From: a virus
DNA: 31,996 nucleotides
Direction: 5' to 3' (one strand)
Virus record (IMG/VR): IMGVR_UViG_3300044940_000298
Span: 1-31,996 of that record
The translations under genes were made by a program, and so were the position numbers. Of the stretch, positions 1 through 7,403 are shown piece after piece. Within the stretch, counting starts at the first letter, position 1, and each line of letters begins with the position of its first letter. The notes under the pieces are model-generated. The model was not told the origin of the DNA and did not search any database. It was given only the letters and a program-made list of their open reading frames with translations.

Positions 1-79
1 ACAAGCTAAACAAATTAGGACTACAAGTTAGATTTTACGTTATATTTTTGCTACTGAAAATGTTAAAATTTATAGCGGC

Positions 80-1291
80 TTAAAAACTAGGAATTTTTAA
101 CCAGTCTTTAATTATTTCTGGGCTGCTTTTAATTGTTTCTGGCAGCTCTTTATAGATCGTTATCCTTTCGGTAGGAGTAAGTTTTTCATAGTGTTCAAAT
201 TTTGCTACGTGATTATTAAAAACAGGCCACAAATTAAGGACTTGCTCGTTTATAGTTTCAATCAAATTTCGTCTTTCATTTTCGATAATTATATCAAAGA
301 CATCTCCAGCTAATCTACTTTTAACATAGTCACCGCTGGTCCCGCTGGCTGGGCTTATACCAAAAATAAGCCCGGTTAACTCTTGGTTGGTTTGGGCTAT
401 GCGCTCCTTAAAAGCTGCATAGCTAGTAGCGTCGGCCACCTTATGTGCCTTAAAATCATCAAGTTTGCTGATAATACCCCCCGAAGTTTCAGCGTTAGCC
501 AGTGCCTCCTGTGCGCGCTGCAAATTAGCTGCATTTTCTGGGCTAGCAACTTGTATTATTTTTAACCATTGATAAAAAACTTTAATAAACAGCCCCCACT
601 CCATATTCGCTGCAAGTTTTTCGGTGCATTGAAGGCTGGCTGGCAAAAACAACCCCATTGTGTTAGCAGACCTTAGCTCGATTAGATTAGCCATTGCCTT
701 GCCACTACGATAGTTGACGCCCTCAATAGCTGTCGGGTTGGGCAGCAAATACCCTCGCACTGGATCAAGGTTTTCAAAAGGCACTTGAGCAACCGTAACT
801 CTGCCGTTATCAAGCAGTTGCAGATTAGTTAGTTGCACAACACTGCCACCATAGTAATCCGCATCCAGCAGATGCATACACATCCGCCGAAACCACTCTT
901 TTTGGATTAGCCGAGTTAGCTCTTTGTTCTCTACGCCAGTGCGCGCATTAACTATAATTACTGGCGTTGCCATAACGCACTTTTTGCGGGTTTGCACCAA
1001 GCCAGTTAGCCATACGTCAGCATCCAAAATTTGCCGATAGATCTGTATTAGCATCCAGCGATAAGGCCGCTCAGCATCTCGCGCACTATCTCTAGCCAAC
1101 GCCCACAAACGAGGTGTAATAGAATGCCAGTACTCCCCATATTGCTGCAAGGAGCGCAGGTGGTTAGTGGCAACCATATTAGCAGGGAGCTGCGCAAAAA
1201 TTTGCGTGCCTAGCGACTGGCTCTCCATTGGCTCGCTAATTTTTGCAAGAGAGACCTTGCGTCTAAATATCCGGTCAAAAAAATTTGCCAT
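80..1291 (-). CDS. Portal protein, Mu gp29 / DUF935-like
   Basis: Probable portal protein, the ring at the capsid vertex through which DNA is packaged and to which the tail joins. The 403-residue protein has the features of the DUF935 (Mu gp29-like) portal family: an N-terminal segment ending in DAERPYRWMLIQIYRQILDAD (about residues 70-90), a mixed core with RTGVENKELTRLIQKEWF, and a C-terminal helical part with SGTSGDYVKSRLAGDVFDII. It is shorter than many portals of this family. It follows the terminase and gp36-like genes with a 2-base gap, as expected for a packaging operon. No MuF-type minor head gene follows before the window edge. Family assignment is by recognition of motifs and context, not by search. 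Confidence 0.8.
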   Translation of the reverse strand: MANFFDRIFRRKVSLAKISEPMESQSLGTQIFAQLPANMVATNHLRSLQQYGEYWHSITPRLWALARDSARDAERPYRWMLIQIYRQILDADVWLTGLVQTRKKCVMATPVIIVNARTGVENKELTRLIQKEWFRRMCMHLLDADYYGGSVVQLTNLQLLDNGRVTVAQVPFENLDPVRGYLLPNPTAIEGVNYRSGKAMANLIELRSANTMGLFLPASLQCTEKLAANMEWGLFIKVFYQWLKIIQVASPENAANLQRAQEALANAETSGGIISKLDDFKAHKVADATSYAAFKERIAQTNQELTGLIFGISPASGTSGDYVKSRLAGDVFDIIIENERRNLIETINEQVLNLWPVFNNHVAKFEHYEKLTPTERITIYKELPETIKSSPEIIKDWLKIPSF

Positions 1292-1293
1292 AA

Positions 1294-1866
1294 TTATAAG
1301 TTGTACGACCCACGATCGCGTGTAATAAATTGCATTGTCCCACCAATATCCTTGCCGTCAGCATCTCGTATAGGCTCTAAACCAGGTGGAGACGAGTGCC
1401 CAGATGCCGCCTCTTGCAAACGGCGAATCGCTGTTTTGTAGCGCATTGCAAGAGTGCTGTCGGCAGAGTGAGTAGGCGTTAAGGCCTCAAATAGGCGCAT
1501 AATAACCAGTGAGATCGTAATATCCAACAGCCAGTCAGAACGGTTATTCCCAGTTTGAGCAAAGGCCTCTTCTATTTTATATCGCACAGCAAGTATGCCA
1601 ATAATATCGGCAATAGCAAATCGCTCAGCCAACTCAATGCGCTGGCTTACAGGCATCCAATAACTAGGGTTAGGCGGAGGCGTGTTAGCTGGCACATTAG
1701 CAATCGCAACATAAGGCTGCCCATTATTGACTGCCTGCACATTGTCGCCAGTTGCGTACACCAACGTAGGCTGGTACACTGGGTATCCATCTCCTAGTAG
1801 CTCTGCAACCTGGCCTGGCAGCAACTGCGAGCGCAAATCATCTATTGTTAAAAACTGTAAAGGCAT
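1294..1866 (-). CDS. Head-tail connector, Mu gp36 / DUF1320-like, with inserted carbohydrate-binding-like segment
   Basis: Probable head-tail joining protein. Residues 1-30 and 74-190 resemble the DUF1320 (Mu gp36) family: an N-terminal FLTIDDLRSQL helix and a core with LLDITISLVIMRLFEALTP and RYKTAIRRLQEAASG. Between these parts, residues 37-70 form an extra segment with the spacing of a CBM5/12-like module (Y-x-x-G-D ... G-Q-P-Y-V-A-I ... T-P-P ... Y-W). The same 34-residue pattern occurs in the fibre-like protein at 19338-20732 (residues 56-89). The gene sits between terminase (1-base overlap) and portal (2-base gap), an unusual place because gp36 normally follows the major capsid gene in Mu-like phages. 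Connector role is inferred; the insert is seen directly. Confidence 0.68.
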   Translation of the reverse strand: MPLQFLTIDDLRSQLLPGQVAELLGDGYPVYQPTLVYATGDNVQAVNNGQPYVAIANVPANTPPPNPSYWMPVSQRIELAERFAIADIIGILAVRYKIEEAFAQTGNNRSDWLLDITISLVIMRLFEALTPTHSADSTLAMRYKTAIRRLQEAASGHSSPPGLEPIRDADGKDIGGTMQFITRDRGSYNL

Positions 1867-3551
1867 TATATTAAATTGCTACGCAATGTTTTTATACTTT
1901 TTTGATTATTTGCGATTGTATTGGCACGCTTTGGCATTGCGGCCCAGCTACCTCCACCAAATTCGAGATTTTCGATTGCTCCTGCAAGTGCGTCTGGCCC
2001 ATCATCTTTTTGATTACGCTTGCTGGGGTCAAACGCAAGCAGTTGGTAAACCAACCTTTCATAACTTCCTGCAATTAAATTGCCATCATCATCTAAAAAT
2101 TTAGAGTTGAAATATATTTGTTTTAACTGAAAATAGCTTTGCATCTCTAATATGCGTTGCTGTTTGTTACGTTTTTGGCGTCGATAACTTGGCTGCACAA
2201 TCTGGGGCACCTCTAATTTTTGAGCAAGAGGGGTAAAGGTGGTGTTAAGTAACTCGGTCTGATTAAACGCGTCCTCAATCTGCGCTGTAAACTTATCTCT
2301 AATGGCAACTGGCAAGTTTTGCCAATAATTATAAGGATAGCTAGCCCAAGATATATGATCCGATAACTCAACATACGCATCCAGCACGTGGTAGTGAGGT
2401 GGCCCCTCCATCTGCGGCGCACGCCCAACAACTACCCAGGCTTTAAAATCACCCCCCTTACCATTGGTATAGCCAGGATCACCGTAACACATAATATGAT
2501 CGTATCGATACAGATCATCCATTGGGGTGTACTGCAACCAGTTGCTCTCAAATACGGTGCCCTCAGGCACAGGGCTATTAAAATATTCAATCATTGCACG
2601 AGCGTACGGTATGCTATGAAACATATCGTACACCTGTTTTTTACTATTTTTTTGAGGCCAACTAGGGTTGCCATCTGCATCCCAGATGTTAACGTGGATC
2701 ACCTGTGTCTGCTCCATTGCGCAAAACCGAGTCATAACAGTATCGTGGCCAATGTAGTTACCTAGCCCAATAACCCGACCCCAGCCAGACTCTAATGCGC
2801 CAATTGCTTGGCCCATCAATTTGTTATATTTTTTGTCAACCAGTTCTTTGCTAAGCGTACTTTCATCATCGTAATCGTCAAATACTATATTATTAGGCCT
2901 AAAACTGTCTTGCTTTGTACCTCGAATAGTAGTGCGATAACCAACGGCTTTAAACATACAACGTTCGCCGTAAGCATTAACTACAAACAAATCCTCTGCC
3001 CATTTTGCAGTTGGTTTTATTGCAAAAAGCTCTTGTAACAGTTGGTTATTTGCAAATTCATTTAAAAAAAACGGAAAAAAGTTTTGTGTAACCATAGCTT
3101 TTTCGTGGGACATATACAAACAATTGACTCTTTCGCCGCGCAGTATGGCTTGGATAAGGTTGAGTTGCGTGCAACCTGTTTTGCTAAATCCACGCGCCCA
3201 AGGCAATCCAATCCTAATATTGCCGCTCGAAAAAAACAATTTGTTGTAAGCCAGATGAAACCACGGCGGCAGTATCCAAGTGTCATACTCCTCCTTGGCT
3301 GCCTTGGTTGGCAAAGATGCCCTAAAATCTGGGTCAATGTGGTGTTTGTCAGGATCTCGCAAAGCCAAACTTGGAAAAAGGGTTTTAATCATATACCAAT
3401 AATCCGCTTTGCATTTGGCAGCAACCTCTGCTTTTTGACTGGGGCTATACGCCTTACGCTCACTGCCTTTCCCAAACCGCTCACAGTAATCGGCAAACAC
3501 GGCCAAATTGGCCATTTGTTTTTTACTCAGTTTCGGCATTTTTGGTGGCAT
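1866..3551 (-). CDS. terL: Terminase large subunit
   Basis: DNA-packaging motor ATPase and nuclease, 561 residues. Visible motifs: a variant Walker A (ARGFSKTG, residues 119-126), Walker B with catalytic acidic residues (NIVFDDYDDE, 221-230), and a C-terminal RNase H-like nuclease with the first aspartate in CYGDPGYTNG (D358) and a late DGPDALAGAIE motif. Both ATPase and nuclease halves look intact. The start at 3551 overlaps the end of the small-subunit gene by 29 bases; an alternative ATG lies at 3539. Overlap suggests coupled translation. The Mu-type portal and connector beside it suggest a Mu gp28-like enzyme, but headful or site-specific packaging cannot be told from the sequence. Confidence 0.95.
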   Translation of the reverse strand: MPPKMPKLSKKQMANLAVFADYCERFGKGSERKAYSPSQKAEVAAKCKADYWYMIKTLFPSLALRDPDKHHIDPDFRASLPTKAAKEEYDTWILPPWFHLAYNKLFFSSGNIRIGLPWARGFSKTGCTQLNLIQAILRGERVNCLYMSHEKAMVTQNFFPFFLNEFANNQLLQELFAIKPTAKWAEDLFVVNAYGERCMFKAVGYRTTIRGTKQDSFRPNNIVFDDYDDESTLSKELVDKKYNKLMGQAIGALESGWGRVIGLGNYIGHDTVMTRFCAMEQTQVIHVNIWDADGNPSWPQKNSKKQVYDMFHSIPYARAMIEYFNSPVPEGTVFESNWLQYTPMDDLYRYDHIMCYGDPGYTNGKGGDFKAWVVVGRAPQMEGPPHYHVLDAYVELSDHISWASYPYNYWQNLPVAIRDKFTAQIEDAFNQTELLNTTFTPLAQKLEVPQIVQPSYRRQKRNKQQRILEMQSYFQLKQIYFNSKFLDDDGNLIAGSYERLVYQLLAFDPSKRNQKDDGPDALAGAIENLEFGGGSWAAMPKRANTIANNQKSIKTLRSNLI

Positions 3552-4248
3552 TTATTGTGTTAAGCTTAGAAATCAAACTGTTAATGTTAGGCTTGCCCAA
3601 ATCCTCAATGGCAATATCATTCTCAACCATTACCCGGACGTCATCCATATAGGCTGCGCAAAGATTGGCAAACTGTTTTCTATCAATGTTTGCATAATTG
3701 TTTTGTACATTTTCGAAGTATCTCATAAAATCCATTTGACACTGGATGCGGACATCTATACTAGCCTCGCCATCCAAGTCATCTATTATCTTGTTGAGGT
3801 CAAGTATCAACGCTGCATTTTTGCGCTGCAATGTGCGCTTATCGCTGCGGTCTACAATGCTCGCTTGCCGTGCCTGCTCAAACAAAGCTTGGTTTTCCTC
3901 AATCAACTCTCGCCTTTGCTTTTTTAGGATCGCAACCTGCACCCGTGGGCTGGCATTGAGCTCCTCCAAGAGCTGTGCCCACTTGCCTTTTGTCGCCCAC
4001 GACTTAACTGTGTCGTACTTGACCCCCAGCACCTTGGCAATATCAGCAACCGAGTGCATGCCTTGGAGGTACAACCGCTGAGCACTCGCATGCAGTTGCA
4101 CAATAGACACCTCACTGTTAGCTGGCAAATTACTTTTGTCAGCATTAACAATAATATCTGCGATCTCCTCGGGGGACGTGGGGGCCAATACTCTGGCTTT
4201 GGCTACACTAGTGGTGCGGCGCGGACGGCCTTTGCTATCTAATTCCAT
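3523..4248 (-). CDS. terS: Terminase small subunit (HTH DNA-binding)
   Basis: Probable DNA-recognition subunit of the packaging enzyme. It has a helix-turn-helix (ASAQRLYLQGMHSVADIAKV followed by LGVKYDTVKSWATKGKW), as in many phage small terminases, then a helical segment LKKQRRELIEENQALFEQA and an acidic C-terminal part that may oligomerise. The ATG at 4248 is preferred over an in-frame TTG at 4263, because that TTG lies inside a candidate -7 promoter element. The gene overlaps terL by 29 bases. The repeat-rich region 4690-4990 lies about 450 bases upstream and could hold the site it recognises, but nothing in the sequence proves this. Confidence 0.8.
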   Translation of the reverse strand: MELDSKGRPRRTTSVAKARVLAPTSPEEIADIIVNADKSNLPANSEVSIVQLHASAQRLYLQGMHSVADIAKVLGVKYDTVKSWATKGKWAQLLEELNASPRVQVAILKKQRRELIEENQALFEQARQASIVDRSDKRTLQRKNAALILDLNKIIDDLDGEASIDVRIQCQMDFMRYFENVQNNYANIDRKQFANLCAAYMDDVRVMVENDIAIEDLGKPNINSLISKLNTINATKNAETE

Positions 4249-4260
4249 TTTGCTTTTTCT

Positions 4261-4296
4261 CAAATATATAAATTTAAATTCATTTTGTTATATTTG
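4261..4296. promoter_or_regulatory. Divergent promoter region between terS and the rightward gene
   Basis: AT-rich interval with two outward-facing TAtaTTTG boxes, one on each strand (4261-4268 minus, 4289-4296 plus), matching the Bacteroidota -7 element. Neither has a TTG at the right -33 distance, so these are weaker candidates than the five TTG-N20-TACATTTG promoters. The minus copy would give a very short leader (about 6 bases) for terS at 4248. Confidence 0.4.
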
Positions 4297-4316
4297 AAAA
4301 CAAGATAAAACGCTTT

Positions 4317-4601
4317 ATGGCTAAAAAACCAACCCCAACCATAGATCTGCCTACGCCAATCCTTGACGGCCTCCAGCTGAGCGCAGTACAACGGCGCAGT
4401 CTCGCAATGTTTGTTGAGCACGCAAACATCCTCGAGAAAAAAAGGATGCTGGTACATAACAGCAGCATTATTACAGCATTGGCCACCAAGTACAACCTCG
4501 CAACGTCCACTATATACAAGTACGTTAAAGACGGCCGCGCACTCTACCTCCGCGGTTACCGGCTGCCTAAGTCGCACGATACTCGGACGTGGGGGTTATA
4601 G
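4317..4601 (+). CDS. Small HTH-like protein, the only rightward gene
   Basis: 94-residue basic protein that I do not recognise. Residues about 50-80 (SIITALATKYNLATSTIYKY followed by VKDGRALYLRGY) look like a helix-turn-helix, suggesting a small DNA-binding protein. It is the only gene on the plus strand, is divergent from terS, has a candidate -7 box at 4289-4296, and is followed by a strong rightward terminator (4646-4682). A leftward promoter at 4850-4880 would read through it in antisense. It may control the packaging operon or the neighbouring repeat region. Start chosen at the first ATG after the promoter; function is inference. Confidence 0.7.
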   Translation: MAKKPTPTIDLPTPILDGLQLSAVQRRSLAMFVEHANILEKKRMLVHNSSIITALATKYNLATSTIYKYVKDGRALYLRGYRLPKSHDTRTWGL

Positions 4602-4645
4602 CCCCACACCAAGTCTAATTTTTTTGTCTTGCCACTTAATAATTT

Positions 4646-4682
4646 GCTCGAAGTACGCCAACTTCGGGCTTTTTTTTTTTTT
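4646..4682 (+). terminator. Rho-independent terminator of the rightward gene
   Basis: GCTCGAAGT / ACTTCGGGC stem (9 pairs with one G-T) with loop ACGCCA, followed by a run of about 12 T on the plus strand. It lies 44 bases after the stop of the rightward HTH-like gene and supports that gene being real and transcribed. Confidence 0.85.
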
Positions 4683-4689
4683 GATTTTC

Positions 4690-4990
4690 AAAAAAAGTGT
4701 TGAAAGTGTTGTAGTGTTGTACGCTGTGGAACTTGCCCTCAAAATCAGGCACTTACACACAACACTTTGCCCATATAGCAAATAACTTTCTGTTGAAAGT
4801 GTTGTACGCTATACACTCATTTTTGCGGTTTACTCCTATAAAAATACAACAAATGTAAGATTATCTAAAAAAACTTCCAAAAAGCCGTTATAGCCTACAA
4901 CACTTCAACGAATAGACAATAACTTTCTGTTGTTTGTAAGTGCCTGATTTTCAGCTAAAATTTCACAGCGTACAACACTTTCAACGAAAC
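4690..4990. repeat. Inverted array of AGTGTTGTA-type repeats around a promoter
   Basis: Non-coding part of the gene-free stretch 4602-5157. A motif close to TTGAAAGTGTTGTACGCTGTG recurs: near 4698-4729 (with an internal extra AGTGTTGT unit) and 4793-4810 in forward orientation, and near 4893-4911 and 4967-4988 in reverse orientation. The outer copies are joined to an inverted AATCAGGCACTTAC (4743-4756, reverse at 4936-4949), making an imperfect long inverted repeat. A further direct repeat, ATAACTTTCTGTTG, is at 4782-4795 and 4918-4931. A TTG-N20-TACATTTG promoter lies at the centre (4850-4880). Candidate operator array, replication origin or packaging site. No gene of reasonable length is seen here. 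Confidence 0.75.
4850..4880 (-). promoter_or_regulatory. Bacteroidota-type promoter P5, leftward toward terminase
   Basis: On the minus strand TTG (4880-4878), exactly 20 bases, then TACATTTG (4857-4850). Same spacing and same -7 octamer as the four accessory-gene promoters at 6196-7873, but without the GACACGTGTC palindrome. It sits at the centre of the inverted repeat array and points at terS/terL/portal, reading antisense across the rightward gene. Likely control point of the packaging operon. Confidence 0.65.
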
Positions 4991-5093
4991 AACAGCATTT
5001 TTGAAAAAAGTTTAAAAAATCAATTTTTGTAGAATGGAAGTCTATCTGCTTAAAAGTTAATTTTTCAGGCTTTAATTTTTTGGCCCCGCCAAG

Positions 5094-5126
5094 AAAAAGG
5101 CCTTACCCCAGTATTAGGGTAAGGCC
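5094..5126 (-). terminator. Terminator after the small HTH gene
   Basis: Perfect 10-pair stem GGCCTTACCC / GGGTAAGGCC with an 8-base loop; on the minus strand it is followed by five T. It lies 32 bases after the stop codon at 5158 and closes the accessory block before the repeat-rich control region. Confidence 0.85.
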
Positions 5127-5157
5127 TCTACTTCATTTAGTTGGCTTGTCGTAGGGG

Positions 5158-5415
5158 CTATATAACTATTTTGACGCGGTAGTATCTGCACAGCCTAGCC
5201 GCCTCGTCCCACGTCCAACTCCTTTTTGGTTTGCGCATGCATTTGGCTTGAGCCGTGCTAACTTTGCAGCCAACTATATCCGCCAGCTCCTGCAAAGTCA
5301 ATTTTTTCGCCGCCTTAAAATAGGCGACGCATTCGGCAGGCGTCGCCCAGTGCCCAAAAACGGGCACTCCATTGAGCTCCCCGACCAGCGGGGCGTCGGT
5401 TAAGATGCACTGCAT
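5158..5415 (-). CDS. Small Cro/C1-like HTH protein
   Basis: Probable small DNA-binding regulator of 85 residues. The C-terminal half has a Cro/C1-style helix-turn-helix: KKLTLQELADIVGCKVSTAQ, then SWTWDEAARLCRYYRVKIVI. The ATG at 5415 is chosen because GGAGG lies 5 bases upstream of it, one of the few clear Shine-Dalgarno sites in the window; an in-frame ATG at 5442 would add 9 residues. It is isolated by terminators on both sides (5094-5126 and 5463-5497). Its position beside repeated promoters with a palindrome makes it a candidate regulator of that set, but this is inference. Other possibility: an excisionase-like or Cro-like accessory protein. Confidence 0.7.
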   Translation of the reverse strand: MQCILTDAPLVGELNGVPVFGHWATPAECVAYFKAAKKLTLQELADIVGCKVSTAQAKCMRKPKRSWTWDEAARLCRYYRVKIVI

Positions 5416-5462
5416 CACACCCTCCTGTATGTTATCTTGCATATTTTTTTGTGTTTTAGAGT

Positions 5463-5497
5463 AAAAAAAACCCGCAGTACGCTTTCGCACCTGCGGG
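5463..5497 (-). terminator. Terminator after the 5508-5894 gene
   Basis: Stem CCCGCAG / CTGCGGG with a 13-base intervening sequence, followed on the minus strand by eight T. It lies 11 bases beyond the stop codon at 5508. Confidence 0.88.
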
Positions 5498-5507
5498 GTC
5501 TGTGTAG

Positions 5508-5894
5508 TTAGTACAAAAAATGGGGCACCCCCTCAACAATAATATCGTCTGGGGTGGAGGTGTACACCTCCGTGATGGTAATTGGCATCTCAAATTTAAC
5601 GTAACTCTCGTCGTCATAGTAGCGGCTAATAGTAGCCGTACTGTTTTGCGTGGAAATAGTAACTCCTGAGCTACCCGCCCAGAAGCTATTGCGATATCCC
5701 CAAAAGCAACCTTGCCCGTCAGGTCTAAACTCGTACTGGCCCTTGCCAGTACCAGTGGCGTATGCCTTGATAACGGCCTCGTCTTCAGGGTCTTTTTTGG
5801 TGTGCCAAAGGCCTTTGCCCACACCAAAGCCACTTGCGCCAAAGCTTGGGATTAAGTCAAAAAATTTCGGGTCAAAAGTAAAGTGAAGTTTCAT
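5508..5894 (-). CDS. Hypothetical accessory protein (128 aa)
   Basis: I do not recognise this 128-residue protein. It is rich in aromatic and glycine residues (FGASGFGVGKGLWHTKK, GQGCFWGYRNSFWAGSSG) and ends in a beta-rich part (FEMPITITEVYTSTPDD); no signal peptide or membrane segment is visible, so it is probably a soluble beta protein. The ATG at 5894 follows a leader with ACCAACCAACCAAG instead of a Shine-Dalgarno site. The same leader, without its ATG and gene, recurs at 7476-7510. No TTG-N20-TACATTTG promoter lies directly upstream, so it is probably read from P4 (6196-6226) with the small gene at 6000-6143. A strong terminator follows. Confidence 0.75.
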   Translation of the reverse strand: MKLHFTFDPKFFDLIPSFGASGFGVGKGLWHTKKDPEDEAVIKAYATGTGKGQYEFRPDGQGCFWGYRNSFWAGSSGVTISTQNSTATISRYYDDESYVKFEMPITITEVYTSTPDDIIVEGVPHFLY

Positions 5895-6210
5895 CTTGGT
5901 TGGTTGGTTAGTTAAGGTAAATAAGTTTTGGTTTTTACCCCAAAACCCCGCCCCGCTTTGCAGCAGGCACGGGGCAATTGGAATTGGAGGCTGGCAGGCC
6001 TAAACCTGCTTTTCCCAGTTTTCGGCGTCGGTAACGGACTCGAAAGCCCAGTAACCACCCTCGGCCTCAAGGATTTCGGCGGCCCAAGGGGCCTGCTCGA
6101 AAGCCTCCTCGAGGCTGTTAGCGATGATAAACTCAGTGCGCATCTTAGTAGTGCCGTTATTAAGCAGTGGCTCTCTGCTGTTAACTGTTACAATACAAAT
6201 GTAGCAAAAT
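5893..6210. repeat. Cassette repeat, copy C (partner of 7476-7850)
   Basis: This stretch is closely similar to 7476-7850: the same ACCAAG leader, the same GC-rich hairpin region (GCCCCG / CGGGGC around 5951-5976), a homologous small gene, the same 5' leader and the same -7 box. The copies differ mainly by the added 9-base repeats at 7591-7662. It indicates duplication of a complete promoter-leader-gene unit. Confidence 0.85.
6000..6143 (-). CDS. Small accessory protein (47 aa), paralogue of 7583-7789
   Basis: Short protein, easily missed, with a conserved paralogue 1.6 kb away. Both start MRTEFIIANSLxEAF and contain APWAAEILEAEGGYW followed by FESVTDAENW. This copy ends in EKQV, where the paralogue has eight QNQ units before QV. 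Differences between copies are mostly conservative or synonymous, which supports selection on the protein. It is acidic with no membrane segment. Promoter P4 (6196-6226) lies 53 bases upstream and the shared leader precedes the ATG. Function unknown; such small promoter-proximal phage proteins are often host-takeover factors, which is only a guess here. Confidence 0.75.
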   Translation of the reverse strand: MRTEFIIANSLEEAFEQAPWAAEILEAEGGYWAFESVTDAENWEKQV

Positions 6211-6226
6211 TAAAAGCTATTGTCAA
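6196..6226 (-). promoter_or_regulatory. Bacteroidota-type promoter P4
   Basis: Minus strand TTG (6226-6224), 20 bases, TACATTTG (6203-6196). Same geometry as P1-P3, but the palindrome GACACGTGTC is replaced by GACAATAGCT, so this member has lost or never had the putative operator. It drives the 47-residue gene at 6000-6143. Confidence 0.8.
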
Positions 6227-6255
6227 GCATTTTGCGACAAAAAATGCATTTTTTT

Positions 6256-6774
6256 TTAGCCAAGGAGACCAACCAAGTCCCCGACCCTGTTGCGGGTCAG
6301 GCGGCTGTTAGAATAAACGGCTCCCGTTTTGGCCCTAACCACAATGCTGCCACCCGAGTAGGGGGTAGCGGTAAACTCGCCAATTTGTTTAACAATAGCT
6401 TCACTCAAAGGGCCGTTAGTAAGGAAGCTTAAGACAGCCCAGCCTTTTGAGCCGAGGTCTGAAATTAGCTGCAGCATCTCAACTAGCTCCGCTTTTGAGG
6501 GGTTGGCTAAAGTAGCCACCCCCTCCAGGCGCGCTAAGCGCGCCATTGTTTTGGCCTTGTTTTCGGCCTGCTGCGCGGCCTTTGCGGCCTTTAAGGCGGC
6601 GGCCCCCCCCTCGACCTCTTTGCAGCGGGCAAGGACGGCGTCCTTGCCGCCTAAGTTTTGGATAATACTGCCCGCACCTTTAGCGGGACGGCCTTTGTGG
6701 TCGGTTAGGCTTAGTGTGCCATCTTGGTTGATGGCAACGTTTAAGGTTTGAGTCTTGGTTTGTAGTACTAGCAT
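6256..6774 (-). CDS. Hypothetical accessory protein (172 aa)
   Basis: Unrecognised protein of 172 residues. An N-terminal beta-like part (LNVAINQDGTLSLTDHKGRP) is followed by an alanine- and lysine-rich helical stretch (about residues 55-85, ALKAAKAAQQAENKAKTMAR), probably a coiled coil, and then a mixed C-terminal domain with LISDLGSKGWAVLSFLTNG and a basic end (SNSRLTRNRVGDLVG). No signal peptide or transmembrane segment. It starts at the ATG following the conserved leader (6775-6827), shared with the genes at 6000 and 7583, and has its own promoter P3 at 6828-6858. No clear hairpin terminator follows before P4. Confidence 0.8.
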   Translation of the reverse strand: MLVLQTKTQTLNVAINQDGTLSLTDHKGRPAKGAGSIIQNLGGKDAVLARCKEVEGGAAALKAAKAAQQAENKAKTMARLARLEGVATLANPSKAELVEMLQLISDLGSKGWAVLSFLTNGPLSEAIVKQIGEFTATPYSGGSIVVRAKTGAVYSNSRLTRNRVGDLVGLLG

Positions 6775-6827
6775 CTTAGTAGTGCCGTTATTTAAGCAGT
6801 GGCTCCCTGCCTTTGATTGTTATGATA

Positions 6828-6858
6828 CAAATGTAAGACAAAAATCGACACGTGTCAA
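6828..6858 (-). promoter_or_regulatory. Bacteroidota-type promoter P3 with palindromic operator
   Basis: Minus strand TTG (6858-6856), 20 bases, TACATTTG (6835-6828). The palindrome GACACGTGTC (6847-6856) starts inside the -33 element, where a bound protein would block RNA polymerase. It drives the gene at 6256-6774 through a leader of about 50 bases. Confidence 0.88.
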
Positions 6859-6884
6859 GCTTTTTGCCACAAAAATCATTTTTT

Positions 6885-7289
6885 TTAGGCGGGGTATCCG
6901 CAAACGTACCAGCCCGTTGCTGTTTTTTGGTTTGGGGTAATCCAAACCTTGCCTGTGCGTTGTGCAGGAGCTAGGTAAGAGGCCCCGCGTGGTTCAAAAC
7001 GGGTAAAGACTACCTCTTTGGCACCTGGTGCCAGTTGAGCGGCCAGTTTTTCGGCCTCGGCTAAATCAAAATTGTAGCGCACTTCTACGTTTTGGGCTGC
7101 TACTGGTGCAACTGGGGTGTTGAGCGCAATCGCTTTTTTACGGTCAGCCCATTGCCACGCTAGGGCCGCCGCAAAGGCAGCGCGATAGGTTGCATATTTT
7201 TTGCGGTCTGCGTTGTTTAGGCCGTAAAAATAGCCCTTTGCAAGTTTGTGGGCTGCGGTCATTAGGTCTGCTTTGTTGATAGTTGCCAT
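6885..7289 (-). CDS. Hypothetical accessory protein (134 aa)
   Basis: Unrecognised soluble protein of 134 residues. The N-terminal half is helical with a repeated basic/aromatic character (LAKGYFYGLNNADRKKYATY, LAWQWADRKKAIAL); the C-terminal half is beta-rich (EVVFTRFEPRGASYLAPAQR, TGWYVCGYPA). The ATG at 7289 is chosen because the upstream in-frame extension to 7424 would cross promoter P2. Its leader differs from the one shared by the three other cassettes although the promoter is nearly identical, so the promoter and leader have been reassorted. P3 lies 30 bases after its stop. Confidence 0.8.
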   Translation of the reverse strand: MATINKADLMTAAHKLAKGYFYGLNNADRKKYATYRAAFAAALAWQWADRKKAIALNTPVAPVAAQNVEVRYNFDLAEAEKLAAQLAPGAKEVVFTRFEPRGASYLAPAQRTGKVWITPNQKTATGWYVCGYPA

Positions 7290-7332
7290 TTTGGTAGGTG
7301 TTGTGGGTTGTCCCGTGTTGATTAATATGATA

Positions 7333-7363
7333 CAAATGTACGACAAAGAGAGACACGTGTCAA
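7333..7363 (-). promoter_or_regulatory. Bacteroidota-type promoter P2 with palindromic operator
   Basis: Minus strand TTG (7363-7361), 20 bases, TACATTTG (7340-7333), with GACACGTGTC at 7352-7361. It drives the gene starting at 7289, 44 bases downstream of the -7 box. Confidence 0.88.
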
Positions 7364-7403
7364 GCTTTTTGCAACAAAAAAATAAATTTTTTTTTCGGGG
7401 CAC

